Assembly: GCA_016208305.1 (NCBI GenBank)
Contig: JACQYI010000006.1
Location: 310,001 to 374,000 of the forward strand
Direction of reading: 5' to 3'
DNA: 64,000 nucleotides
DNA from: Oscillatoriophycideae cyanobacterium NC_groundwater_1537_Pr4_S-0.65um_50_18
GTDB taxonomy: Bacteria > Cyanobacteriota > Cyanobacteriia > Elainellales > Elainellaceae
Part shown: piece after piece, positions 57,582 through 64,000 of the stretch
How the letters are laid out: every line of letters starts with the position of its first letter
How positions within the stretch are numbered: the stretch's first letter is position 1
Made by a program: the position numbers and the translations under genes
Notes under the pieces: model-generated
Told to the model about the DNA's origin: nothing
Seen by the model: the letters and a program-made list of their open reading frames with translations, nothing else
The model's database searches: none

Positions 57582-57643
57582 GCCTCGTAAAACTTGAGCC
57601 TCGTAAAACTTGAGCCTCATAAAGCCTGAGCCTCACAAGCATC
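57580..57643. repeat. 16-bp tandem repeat at stop codon
   Basis: Four units of the type GAGCCTCGTAAAACTT start within the stop codon of the upstream gene and fill the gap to the ferredoxin gene; the last units diverge. Confidence 0.8.
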
Positions 57644-57663
57644 CAAGCGTTCAGAAAGAACTT

Positions 57664-57996
57664 ATGTCAAACACCTACACTGTCGAAATCGACCATCAGG
57701 GCAGCACTTACTCTATAGAGGTGCCCGAAGACCAGACTATTCTAGAGGCGGCTCAAGCAGCCGGGATAGACTTACCTACCTCTTGTGGTGCAGGGGTCTG
57801 CACGACCTGCGCAGCGCTGATTTCTGAAGGCACAGTCGATCAAGCCGATGGCATGGGCGTTAGTGCCGAACTGCAAGCCCAAGGCTTTGCACTGCTCTGT
57901 GTTGCCTATCCGCGCTCGAACATCAAGCTGAAGTCGGGACAAGAAGATCAGGTTTATCACCTGCAATTTGGGCAATTTCAGCAGGCAAAGACATGA
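57664..57996 (+). CDS. Plant-type 2Fe-2S ferredoxin
   Basis: 110 residues from the ATG at 57664 (MSNTYTVEIDHQG), the usual ferredoxin start; the longer frame to 57610 includes repeat sequence. Cluster ligands are the three Cys in SCGAGVCTTC and Cys at FALLCVAYP. The longer C-terminal tail (QVYHLQFGQFQQAKT) is not found in the main photosynthetic PetF. Electron carrier to unknown partners. Confidence 0.9.
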   Translation: MSNTYTVEIDHQGSTYSIEVPEDQTILEAAQAAGIDLPTSCGAGVCTTCAALISEGTVDQADGMGVSAELQAQGFALLCVAYPRSNIKLKSGQEDQVYHLQFGQFQQAKT

Positions 57997-58012
57997 GATG
58001 GGGAAATAGGGA

Positions 58013-58225
58013 ATGGTAACGCAGTTTCTAACGGTGGAAGTTGCGCTGCAATCTTCGCCTGCCCTGTTGCAGCAGGCGATTTTGGCTGAGCTGAAAAAGT
58101 GCGGTGAGCCTTTGCGCTGGGCGATCGTAGCGGTGAATGGCGATCGCCAAATGGCAATTATTGAAGCGGTTGTAACGGTTTCTCAAGAGTTTTTGGTTCC
58201 TGAAGCGGCGATAAGAACAGCATGA
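58013..58225 (+). CDS. Small protein coupled to DUF3326 gene
   Basis: 70 residues, alpha/beta. Pattern MVTQFLTVEVALQSSP, LAELKKCGEPLRWAIV and VVTVSQEFLVP. I do not recognise the family. It starts 16 bases after the ferredoxin stop and overlaps DUF3326 by four bases (ATGA), so it is made with it. Confidence 0.7.
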   Translation: MVTQFLTVEVALQSSPALLQQAILAELKKCGEPLRWAIVAVNGDRQMAIIEAVVTVSQEFLVPEAAIRTA

Positions 58226-59334
58226 AACCCTACACCGTAATGCTGATTGTGCCGACAGGCATTGGCGCAGCGATCGGCGGCTATGCGGGCGATGCTTTAC
58301 CTGTGGCACGGGCGATCGCTCAAGTGGCCGATCGGCTAATCACCCACCCAAATGTGATGAATGGGGCACAGCTCTATTGGTCAATGCCCAACGCGCTGTA
58401 TGTCGAGGGCTACGGACTCGATCAGCTAGCGGCGGGGCAGTGGGGGTTGCGTCCGGTGCATCAAAATCGGGTGGGTTTGGTGCTGGATCAAGGCATTGAA
58501 CCGGAACTGCGACTGCGCCATTTGCAAGCGGCTGATGCTGCCAGAGCCACGCTGGGGCTAGAGCTGACCGACTACATCGTGACCGATGAACCTCTGGGTG
58601 TCGCGTTACGCACGGCTGCTTCTGGCGCAACCTGGGGCACGATTCAAAGCCCAGATAGCCTGTTGCGAGCAGCAGAAAAACTCGTTAAAGCCGCAAAAGC
58701 TGAGGCGATCGCCGTGGTGGCACGCTTTCCAGATGACTGCGGCAGCGAAGCCCTGACTCAGTACCGCCAGGGGCAAGGGGTTGACCCGCTGGCAGGAGCC
58801 GAAGCAGTGATCAGCCATCTGGTCGTGCGGCATCTACAAGTGCCCTGTGCCCATGCACCTGCCCTGCTACCGCTGCCCCTAGAGCCAGATCTGTCGCCGC
58901 GATCGGCGGCTGAGGAGTTGGGTCACACCTTTTTGCCCTGTGTGCTGGTGGGGTTGAGTCGGGCACCACAGTTTGTAGTAAGTGGGACTGAGAGCAGCAA
59001 TGGAGGGCGATCGACTGATATTTGGGCGGATCAGGTGGATGCACTTGTGATTCCAGCTTCGGCCTGCGGCGGCAGTGCGGTACTGAGCCTGAGCCAAACC
59101 CAGACAAAGATTATTGCCGTCCGAGATAATGCAACGCGGCTAAATGTGCGGGGCGATCGCCTTAATCTTCCGGTGCTAGAGGTGGAGTCCTACCTGGAGG
59201 CCCTAGGGGTTTTGGTGGCTCACCGAGCCGGGATCAGTGTCTCAGCACTCTCTCCTCAGTTAGAACAAATTCAGCAGCTTCCAGCCGGACTGACGCAATC
59301 CGTCATCCACAGGGTCTGCACAGAGATAACTTAG
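58222..59334 (+). CDS. DUF3326 family protein
   Basis: 370 residues. N-terminal VMLIVPTGIGAAIGGYAGDAL and LITHPNVMNGAQLYWS match DUF3326, a cyanobacterial/plastid family of unknown function; later VRDNATRLNV. Cytoplasmic. In an operon with a ferredoxin and a small protein. Confidence 0.85.
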   Translation: MKPYTVMLIVPTGIGAAIGGYAGDALPVARAIAQVADRLITHPNVMNGAQLYWSMPNALYVEGYGLDQLAAGQWGLRPVHQNRVGLVLDQGIEPELRLRHLQAADAARATLGLELTDYIVTDEPLGVALRTAASGATWGTIQSPDSLLRAAEKLVKAAKAEAIAVVARFPDDCGSEALTQYRQGQGVDPLAGAEAVISHLVVRHLQVPCAHAPALLPLPLEPDLSPRSAAEELGHTFLPCVLVGLSRAPQFVVSGTESSNGGRSTDIWADQVDALVIPASACGGSAVLSLSQTQTKIIAVRDNATRLNVRGDRLNLPVLEVESYLEALGVLVAHRAGISVSALSPQLEQIQQLPAGLTQSVIHRVCTEIT

Positions 59335-59431
59335 AGAAATTTTGTAAGGAGCCACAATCCACACTCCCAAAAGGCCGTGAGATTCGCAGCCGTCGCCTAG
59401 AATCGAGACATGTCGTGTTTACCTTGTCACT

Positions 59432-60025
59432 GTGCCTGAAGAACTTCCTCCCAAGTCCAACGCTGAATCTCTAACGCGCACGCAAATTTTGATGGCGATG
59501 GGCTTAACGGCAGTAGTGCTGCTGCTGGCAGCGCGCTTATGGCTGCTGCTTGATCCGTCTGCGCGGCTATTGCCCGTCACTGGGTCGAAATCAGCGCTGC
59601 TGTGGGGCGTTAGCTTAGGAGTAGGGATTACCCTAGCCAGCAGCATCGCCTATCGAGTTTGGGAGAGCTATCGCCAAAGTGCCGATTATTACTTGGCATT
59701 GGTAATCAAGCCTTTAGCACTGCCCGATCTGATTTGGCTAGGGTTGCTGCCTGGAATGAGTGAGGAGCTGCTATTTCGGGGCGTTATGCTACCTGCGATC
59801 GGCCTCAACTGGTTTGGTCTAGTAGTTTCCAGCCTCTGTTTTGGCGTGCTGCACTTCAGCGGCTCACAGCAGTGGTCTTACGTCATTTGGGCAACGATTA
59901 TTGGTGGAGTGCTGGGCTACAGCGCTATTGCAACAGGCAATCTTCTGGTGCCGATCGTAGCGCACATTACCACTAACCTAATTTCGAGCTGCATCTGGAA
60001 GCTTGAGCGGCAGCTTGAGCATTAA
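59432..60025 (+). CDS. CPBP-family intramembrane protease
   Basis: 197 residues, GTG start. Four or more helices. Abi/CPBP motifs: EELLFRG (Glu-Glu-x3-Arg) and FGVLHFSG (Phe-x3-His), and a final HITTNL. Such proteins are metal-dependent membrane proteases or scaffold proteins; target unknown. Confidence 0.85.
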   Translation: MPEELPPKSNAESLTRTQILMAMGLTAVVLLLAARLWLLLDPSARLLPVTGSKSALLWGVSLGVGITLASSIAYRVWESYRQSADYYLALVIKPLALPDLIWLGLLPGMSEELLFRGVMLPAIGLNWFGLVVSSLCFGVLHFSGSQQWSYVIWATIIGGVLGYSAIATGNLLVPIVAHITTNLISSCIWKLERQLEH

Positions 60026-60127
60026 CACCTTAAGCTTTAAGACCTTGAGAATTAAGCCAATGGCAGATCCTCAACTAACCTGATAGACTCAATCACGAAA
60101 ATAGAAATCGCAAACGCAGCGTCTACT

Positions 60128-60889
60128 ATGATCCAGCCCAATCTCCCTCAGCCGCCGTTGTTCGATCGCCCCGAAGCAGAACGCCTCCACCGGAAGCAGC
60201 GTCTTGCGGCGGCTCTGCGCCTCTTTGCCTACTGTGGCTTTGACGAAGGCGTTGCCGGACACATAACCGCTCGTGATCCTGAGTACACCGATCACTTTTG
60301 GGTGAATCCGTTTGGTCTGTATTTTGGGCATATCCGCGTTTCAGATCTGCTGCTGGTGAACCACAAGGGCGAAGTCGTAGAAGGCGATCGCCCGGTCAAT
60401 GCAGCCGCCTTTGCTATCCATTCGCAGATCCACACCGCCCGTCCAGATGTAATTGCAGCCGCCCATGCCCATTCGCTATCGGGCAAAGCTTTCTCATCGC
60501 TAGGGCGATCGCTGGCTCCCATCACGCAAGATGCCTGCTCCTTTTACGAAGACCATGCCGTGTTTGATGACTATACGGGTGTGGTGCTGTCTACTGACGA
60601 AGGACAGCGGATTGCGGCAACGTTGGGCGATCGCAAAGCCTTGATCCTGCGCAATCATGGTCTAATGACGGTCGGGCACTCGGTTGATGAGGCGGCCTGG
60701 TGGTTTGTTGCAATGGATCGCTCCTGTCAAGCACAGCTCATGGCAGAGGCGATCGGCCAGCCTGTTTTGATTGATCCCGAAGTCGCGAGCCTCACCTTTA
60801 GCCAGGTCGGATCGCATTTTATGGGTTGGTTTAGCTTTCAGTCGCTGTACGAAAAGATGGTGCGCTTGCAGCCCGATTTACTGGAGTAG
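60128..60889 (+). CDS. Class II aldolase/adducin-like protein
   Basis: 253 residues. Class II aldolase fold with metal His in AAAHAHSLSGKA and LRNHGLMTVG, and acidic ED in SFYEDHAVF. Similar to fuculose-phosphate or ribulose-phosphate epimerase/aldolase types, but substrate is not clear. It shows no obvious partner genes. Confidence 0.85.
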   Translation: MIQPNLPQPPLFDRPEAERLHRKQRLAAALRLFAYCGFDEGVAGHITARDPEYTDHFWVNPFGLYFGHIRVSDLLLVNHKGEVVEGDRPVNAAAFAIHSQIHTARPDVIAAAHAHSLSGKAFSSLGRSLAPITQDACSFYEDHAVFDDYTGVVLSTDEGQRIAATLGDRKALILRNHGLMTVGHSVDEAAWWFVAMDRSCQAQLMAEAIGQPVLIDPEVASLTFSQVGSHFMGWFSFQSLYEKMVRLQPDLLE

Positions 60890-60987
60890 AAGAGGAGTGA
60901 CAATCTGCCCTGCGTGCTGAGTTCGCTAGGCTGCTTCTGCCTGGGTGGGCGATCGTTTACTCTAGCTGTCATAAACCTCAAAACAAA

Positions 60988-61009
60988 GGGTACAGCTCAT
61001 GCTGTACCC
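60988..61009 (-). terminator. Terminator of DUF2996 gene
   Basis: Read on the minus strand: GGGTACAGC, ATGA loop, GCTGTACCC, then TTTGTTTT. 39 bases after the DUF2996 stop. Confidence 0.75.
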
Positions 61010-61048
61010 CCGAATCTGTAGCAAACGCGCTAGCGATTCCAATCGACT

Positions 61049-61546
61049 TTAGTTTCTAACCAGCCACTTTTGACCGTTCAGGCGTTGTGCAGTGTAAAGC
61101 AGCAGCAAATCCAAGCTCACCTTCCGTTCATCAATCATGAACGACTCTAGCGTACTGGGCTGAGCGCCATTATCGGCATAGCAGAAAAACTTTGCTGCCT
61201 GAATGTCTTCTTTAGAAAAAATAATGTGGAACTGGCGTTTGCCGCCTTGCCAATGGCCAATGACCTGCCAGTAAGCATCCGTCATCCCGGCGATCGGCAG
61301 CTTTTGCTTCTCAAACTTCAGATCCAAGTCCTGGATGCCTAACTTAGAAAGCATGAGCTTCAATCCGGGAAGATAGTCCTGTGCAACAAAGTCAGCAAAG
61401 GGCTTATCTTCTAGGGCTGGAGGCTTCTCTTTTTTAGGCGCTTTAGCAGGTTTTTCCTCCCCTTCAGCAGCTTTTGCTTTAGGGGCTTTGGCGGGCTTTT
61501 CTTCAGGCTCAGGGGTGGGAGTTTGGGGCGTAGTTTCGTCTGACAT
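61049..61546 (-). CDS. DUF2996 family protein
   Basis: 165 residues. An N-terminal Lys/Ala/Pro/Glu-rich tail (1-42, with EEKPAKAPK twice) precedes the conserved domain: VAQDYLPGLKLMLSKLGI, W.VIGHWQGGKRQF and SLDLLLLYTAQRLNGQKW. Found in cyanobacteria and plastids; function unknown. Second downstream of thrC on the same strand. Confidence 0.85.
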   Translation of the reverse strand: MSDETTPQTPTPEPEEKPAKAPKAKAAEGEEKPAKAPKKEKPPALEDKPFADFVAQDYLPGLKLMLSKLGIQDLDLKFEKQKLPIAGMTDAYWQVIGHWQGGKRQFHIIFSKEDIQAAKFFCYADNGAQPSTLESFMIDERKVSLDLLLLYTAQRLNGQKWLVRN

Positions 61547-61672
61547 CGCTCAGCCTACTTGCTGTGTATGGGGTTTGGGCACGACTCTATCGTAACGGCT
61601 AACCGCGCGCTAGAGAATCACATCGCAGAGACTAACTTCTCGCAAAGGCTAACGCTTCACAAAGACTTAATT

Positions 61673-61948
61673 TCAGCCGCCAGCAACAGCGGGCACAATG
61701 CTAACCTCGTCACCTTCACTGAGGGCAGTGTTTTTGCCGTCTAAAAACCGAATATCTTCGCTGTTGACGTAGAAATTGATAAAGCGGCGCAGCTCGCCCT
61801 GATCGTCACAGAGGCGGGCTTTGATACCGGGAAAGCCTTGCTCTAGGGAATCTAGCAATTCTGAAATATTGCCGCCGCTACACTCGATCGCCGCCTGATC
61901 GCGGGTGAACTTTTGCAGAGGCGTTGGAATGAGAACTTTGACAGCCAT
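61673..61948 (-). CDS. MoaD/ThiS-like sulfur carrier protein
   Basis: 91 residues with a ubiquitin-like fold: [36 protein letters not shown] and the end SIVPAVAGG. The terminal Gly-Gly is needed for adenylation and thiocarboxylate formation. Not next to moaE or thi genes; lies 78 bases after thrC, on the same strand. This hints that it may serve a PLP enzyme, as CysO does for CysM in mycobacteria. Confidence 0.88.
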   Translation of the reverse strand: MAVKVLIPTPLQKFTRDQAAIECSGGNISELLDSLEQGFPGIKARLCDDQGELRRFINFYVNSEDIRFLDGKNTALSEGDEVSIVPAVAGG

Positions 61949-62026
61949 AGGAAAGTGCTAAACAGATAGTAAAGAGTGAAAGACTGGGCGGGGTGGCAGT
62001 TACGCCACCCCATGAAAAAGAATGGC

Positions 62027-63337
62027 TTAAACCGAAACCTGCTGCCATTCCAGGCGATCGAGCGTCCGAGATCTTTCGAGCGCCCGCTCGAAGCTATCTA
62101 GCTTGGGTTCAATGGTGAAGGGTTCGCCCACATAGCCTTGAACGGCTTCTTGGGTCTTCAGACCGTTGCCCGTGATGTAGACCACCGTTGTCTCATCAGG
62201 GTTGATCTTGCCTGCTTCCACCAGCTTTTTCAGGACGGCGATCGTCGTTCCGCCTGCCGTTTCGGTGAAGATGCCTTCAGTTTCTGCCAGCAGCTTGATG
62301 CCGTCAATGATTTCTTGATCATTCACCGATTCAATATTGCCGTTGGTCTTGCGAGCAATCTCCAGGGCATACACGCCATCAGCCGGATTGCCGATCGCAA
62401 TCGACTTGGCAATCGTGTTGGGCTTGACGGGGGTAATGAAGTCCCGACCTTCTTCAAATGCCTTGGCGATCGGTGAACAGCCTTCAGCTTGGGCACCGCT
62501 AAACCGAACGGGCTTGTCTTCTACCAAGCCAACCTTAACGAACTCTTGGAAGCCCTTGTGGATTTTGGTAAACAGAGAGCCAGAAGCCAACGGAGCCACG
62601 ATGTGATCGGGCAACTGCCAGCCAAGCTGCTCAGCCACTTCGTATCCTAAAGTCTTAGAACCCTCGGAATAGTAGGGGCGCAGGTTGATATTGACAAAGC
62701 CCCAGCCGTGGGTGTTAGCCACCTCAGAGCAGAGGCGATTAACTTGATCATAGTTGCCGTGAACCGCCATCACCGTAGGACTGTAGATTAACGTCCCCAT
62801 GACTTTCCCGGCTTCCAGGTCAGAAGGAATAAAGACGCAGCAGTCCAGTCCAGCATGGGCAGCGATCGCGGCTGTCGAGTTTGCCAAATTGCCAGTGCTG
62901 GCACAAGAGACCGTTGAGAAACCTAGCTCACGGGCACGGGTTAAAGCCACAGACACAACCCGATCTTTGAAGCTTAGGGTTGGCATATTAACGGCATCGT
63001 TCTTGATAAACAGCCGCTTGATGCCCAAGCGACGAGCAAGGCGGTTGGCTTGCAGAAGGGGCGTCATACCCGTACCCACATCAATCGGATTTTCGGAGGC
63101 GACGGGTAGAAAAGACCGATAGCGCCAGATGGAGTTAGGGCCAGCCTGGATGCTCTCGCGCGTAACGGTGCGACGGAGCTGAGCATAGTCGTAAGCTACT
63201 TCTAGCGGGCCAAAGCACTCTTCGCAAACATGAATGGCTTTGGCTTCATACTCGGTTCCACATTCCTTACACTTAAGTCCGGTGAAGGTGGCGGCAGCAG
63301 AGCGGGAATGGGTGAGAGTTTCGATCGCCTGGGTCAT
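62027..63337 (-). CDS. thrC: Threonine synthase
   Basis: 436 residues. The N-terminus has four Cys (23, 26, 38, 41) in a zinc-ribbon pattern. PLP Lys124 in PTLSFKDRVV; phosphate-binding GNLANSTAA. Makes threonine from phosphohomoserine. The zinc-ribbon N-terminus is seen in a subset of synthases. Followed by the MoaD-like gene. Confidence 0.93.
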   Translation of the reverse strand: MTQAIETLTHSRSAAATFTGLKCKECGTEYEAKAIHVCEECFGPLEVAYDYAQLRRTVTRESIQAGPNSIWRYRSFLPVASENPIDVGTGMTPLLQANRLARRLGIKRLFIKNDAVNMPTLSFKDRVVSVALTRARELGFSTVSCASTGNLANSTAAIAAHAGLDCCVFIPSDLEAGKVMGTLIYSPTVMAVHGNYDQVNRLCSEVANTHGWGFVNINLRPYYSEGSKTLGYEVAEQLGWQLPDHIVAPLASGSLFTKIHKGFQEFVKVGLVEDKPVRFSGAQAEGCSPIAKAFEEGRDFITPVKPNTIAKSIAIGNPADGVYALEIARKTNGNIESVNDQEIIDGIKLLAETEGIFTETAGGTTIAVLKKLVEAGKINPDETTVVYITGNGLKTQEAVQGYVGEPFTIEPKLDSFERALERSRTLDRLEWQQVSV

Positions 63338-63757
63338 GTGAACTTAATCCTTTGTTAACGGCACGCTTGACAGAGTGAGCAGCGAGGCATCTATTCAGCG
63401 GCTGAGTGATCCAAGCCGATCGAATGCTGATTTATGCCTGATGTTGAAGGATAGTAGCACGAGTCACAAAACAGAGCAATCATACCCGACTTTTTTAGTC
63501 GGGATTAGATTTCAAAGCCGTAACCCTTGATTTTCGGTAGATCGCAACCGAGGGATTAAACTTCCCAGTAGTTTATTTCAAAGCCTAAAGATCCTTTGAA
63601 ATAAATTTTATTAGAAAATAATTGAATATTAAGTGCTGAGGTGGATGGGTGAATGGGAAAATCTCAACCACCCCCTACTCAATCACCCCCTCACTCATCA
63701 TCCCTCTACTCATCATCCCGCCAACTATTCCTTAACTGACCACAAGGCGCGATCGCC
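63338..63757. other. Intergenic region with two hairpins and C-rich repeats
   Basis: 420 bases. Perfect hairpins at 63485-63503 (CCCGACT/AGTCGGG) and 63572-63605 (TTTATTTCAAAG/CTTTGAAATAAA, 10-base loop). The part 63660-63725 is rich in CCC with short repeated ACTCATCATCCC. No gene recognised. Confidence 0.5.
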
Positions 63758-64000
63758 CTACATCCAAATGGCCTCTAAAATCGGCTCTGCTCCAAAGCGA
63801 ATCACATCTGTGCAAGGCAGTCCAGTTTGCTGATGCGTCTGTGCGATCGCCTCTCTAGCCGCCTCTTCTGACAAATGAAACGTATTCAGAGCAATGCCTA
63901 CAACCTTAGCTGGGGCAAAAGCGCCGCCTGCGGTTGCTACAGATTCATACATCTCGATTACTTTGGGCAAGGGCGGAATGGTCACATAGTCAAAGTTGTG
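63758..64000 (-). CDS. DUF1611 family protein, C-terminal part (truncated by window)
   Basis: 81 residues, open at the right edge. The sequence HNFDYVTIPPLPKVIEMYES, then VVGIALNTFHLSEEAA and PCTDVIRFGAEPILEAIW is the C-terminus of DUF1611 proteins, which belong to P-loop NTPases including DgcN-type amino acid N-acetyltransferases. The start lies beyond 64000. Confidence 0.8.
   Translation of the reverse strand, partial: HNFDYVTIPPLPKVIEMYESVATAGGAFAPAKVVGIALNTFHLSEEAAREAIAQTHQQTGLPCTDVIRFGAEPILEAIWM

Overview
The window reads as chromosome of a filamentous-type cyanobacterium, most like a Leptolyngbya/Oscillatoriales lineage (the lineage is an inference). The evidence is the very frequent HIP1-type octamer GCGATCGC, a petM gene for the cytochrome b6f complex, a Ycf39-type photosystem II assembly factor, a carotenoid-binding OCP C-terminal-domain homologue, cyanoexosortase with PEP-CTERM substrates, and many cyanobacteria-restricted families (DUF3155, DUF4327, DUF6464, DUF2854, DUF3326, DUF2996, DUF3747). 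I found no rRNA, tRNA, CRISPR array, transposase or prophage. Most of the window is housekeeping and envelope or regulatory genes in short operons separated by clear intrinsic terminators.

Layout. 0.3-6.4 kb: envelope and signalling genes (two SLH-domain proteins, a PII-like protein, an XRE regulator, a GAF histidine kinase, DUF3155). 6.9-14.6 kb: HtpX protease, AspRS, a Uma2 protein, a cell-wall amidase, an anion permease and a coiled-coil protein. 14.7-22.7 kb: DUF4327, a 1-kb gap, pdxA, petM (34 codons), an SmtB-type metal sensor, Ycf39, Lin0512, short-form hisG, a 45-residue membrane microprotein and hom. 23-29 kb: a conserved hypothetical, a small esterase, the carotenoid protein, miaB, DUF6464 and asnS. 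29-34.4 kb: an exosortase locus (two PEP-CTERM proteins, an RluA-type synthase, cyanoexosortase A, a methyltransferase). 34.4-42.2 kb: a GMC oxidoreductase, eno, pstC-pstA, an OmpR-type regulator with an inserted pentapeptide repeat, and a desaturase-like enzyme. 42.3-47.4 kb: a cobalamin riboswitch driving cobG, then cobH-cobI-cbiG/cobJ. 47.7-56.1 kb: an RCK-pore-RCK channel, a probably acquired sulfotransferase, purM, glgP and a REC-GGDEF diguanylate cyclase. 56.6-64 kb: DUF2854, a ferredoxin/DUF3326 cluster, a CPBP protease, a class II aldolase, DUF2996, a MoaD-like carrier beside thrC, and the C-terminus of a DUF1611 protein.

How genes fit together. The cob genes form a B12-repressed corrin-ring operon mixing an aerobic-type enzyme (CobG) with the CbiG lactonase domain. 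The exosortase locus pairs a sorting enzyme with two exported substrates. MoaD-like carrier plus threonine synthase, and REC-GGDEF plus glycogen phosphorylase, are suggestive pairings whose link is inferred from position only.

The most unusual signals are not a single large new system. They are (i) short tandem repeats with unit lengths of 11-17 bp that start at or just after stop codons at several loci, one of them visibly copied from the 3' end of the gene; (ii) five exact 15-bp units inserted in frame into a response-regulator receiver domain; (iii) two orphan terminator hairpins upstream of hom and miaB that suggest small RNAs or attenuators; (iv) a palindromic GATCCCCC mini-element present in two full copies and one half copy; and (v) a cysteine-free carotenoid carrier. 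Protein family calls come from recognising motifs, not from database searches.
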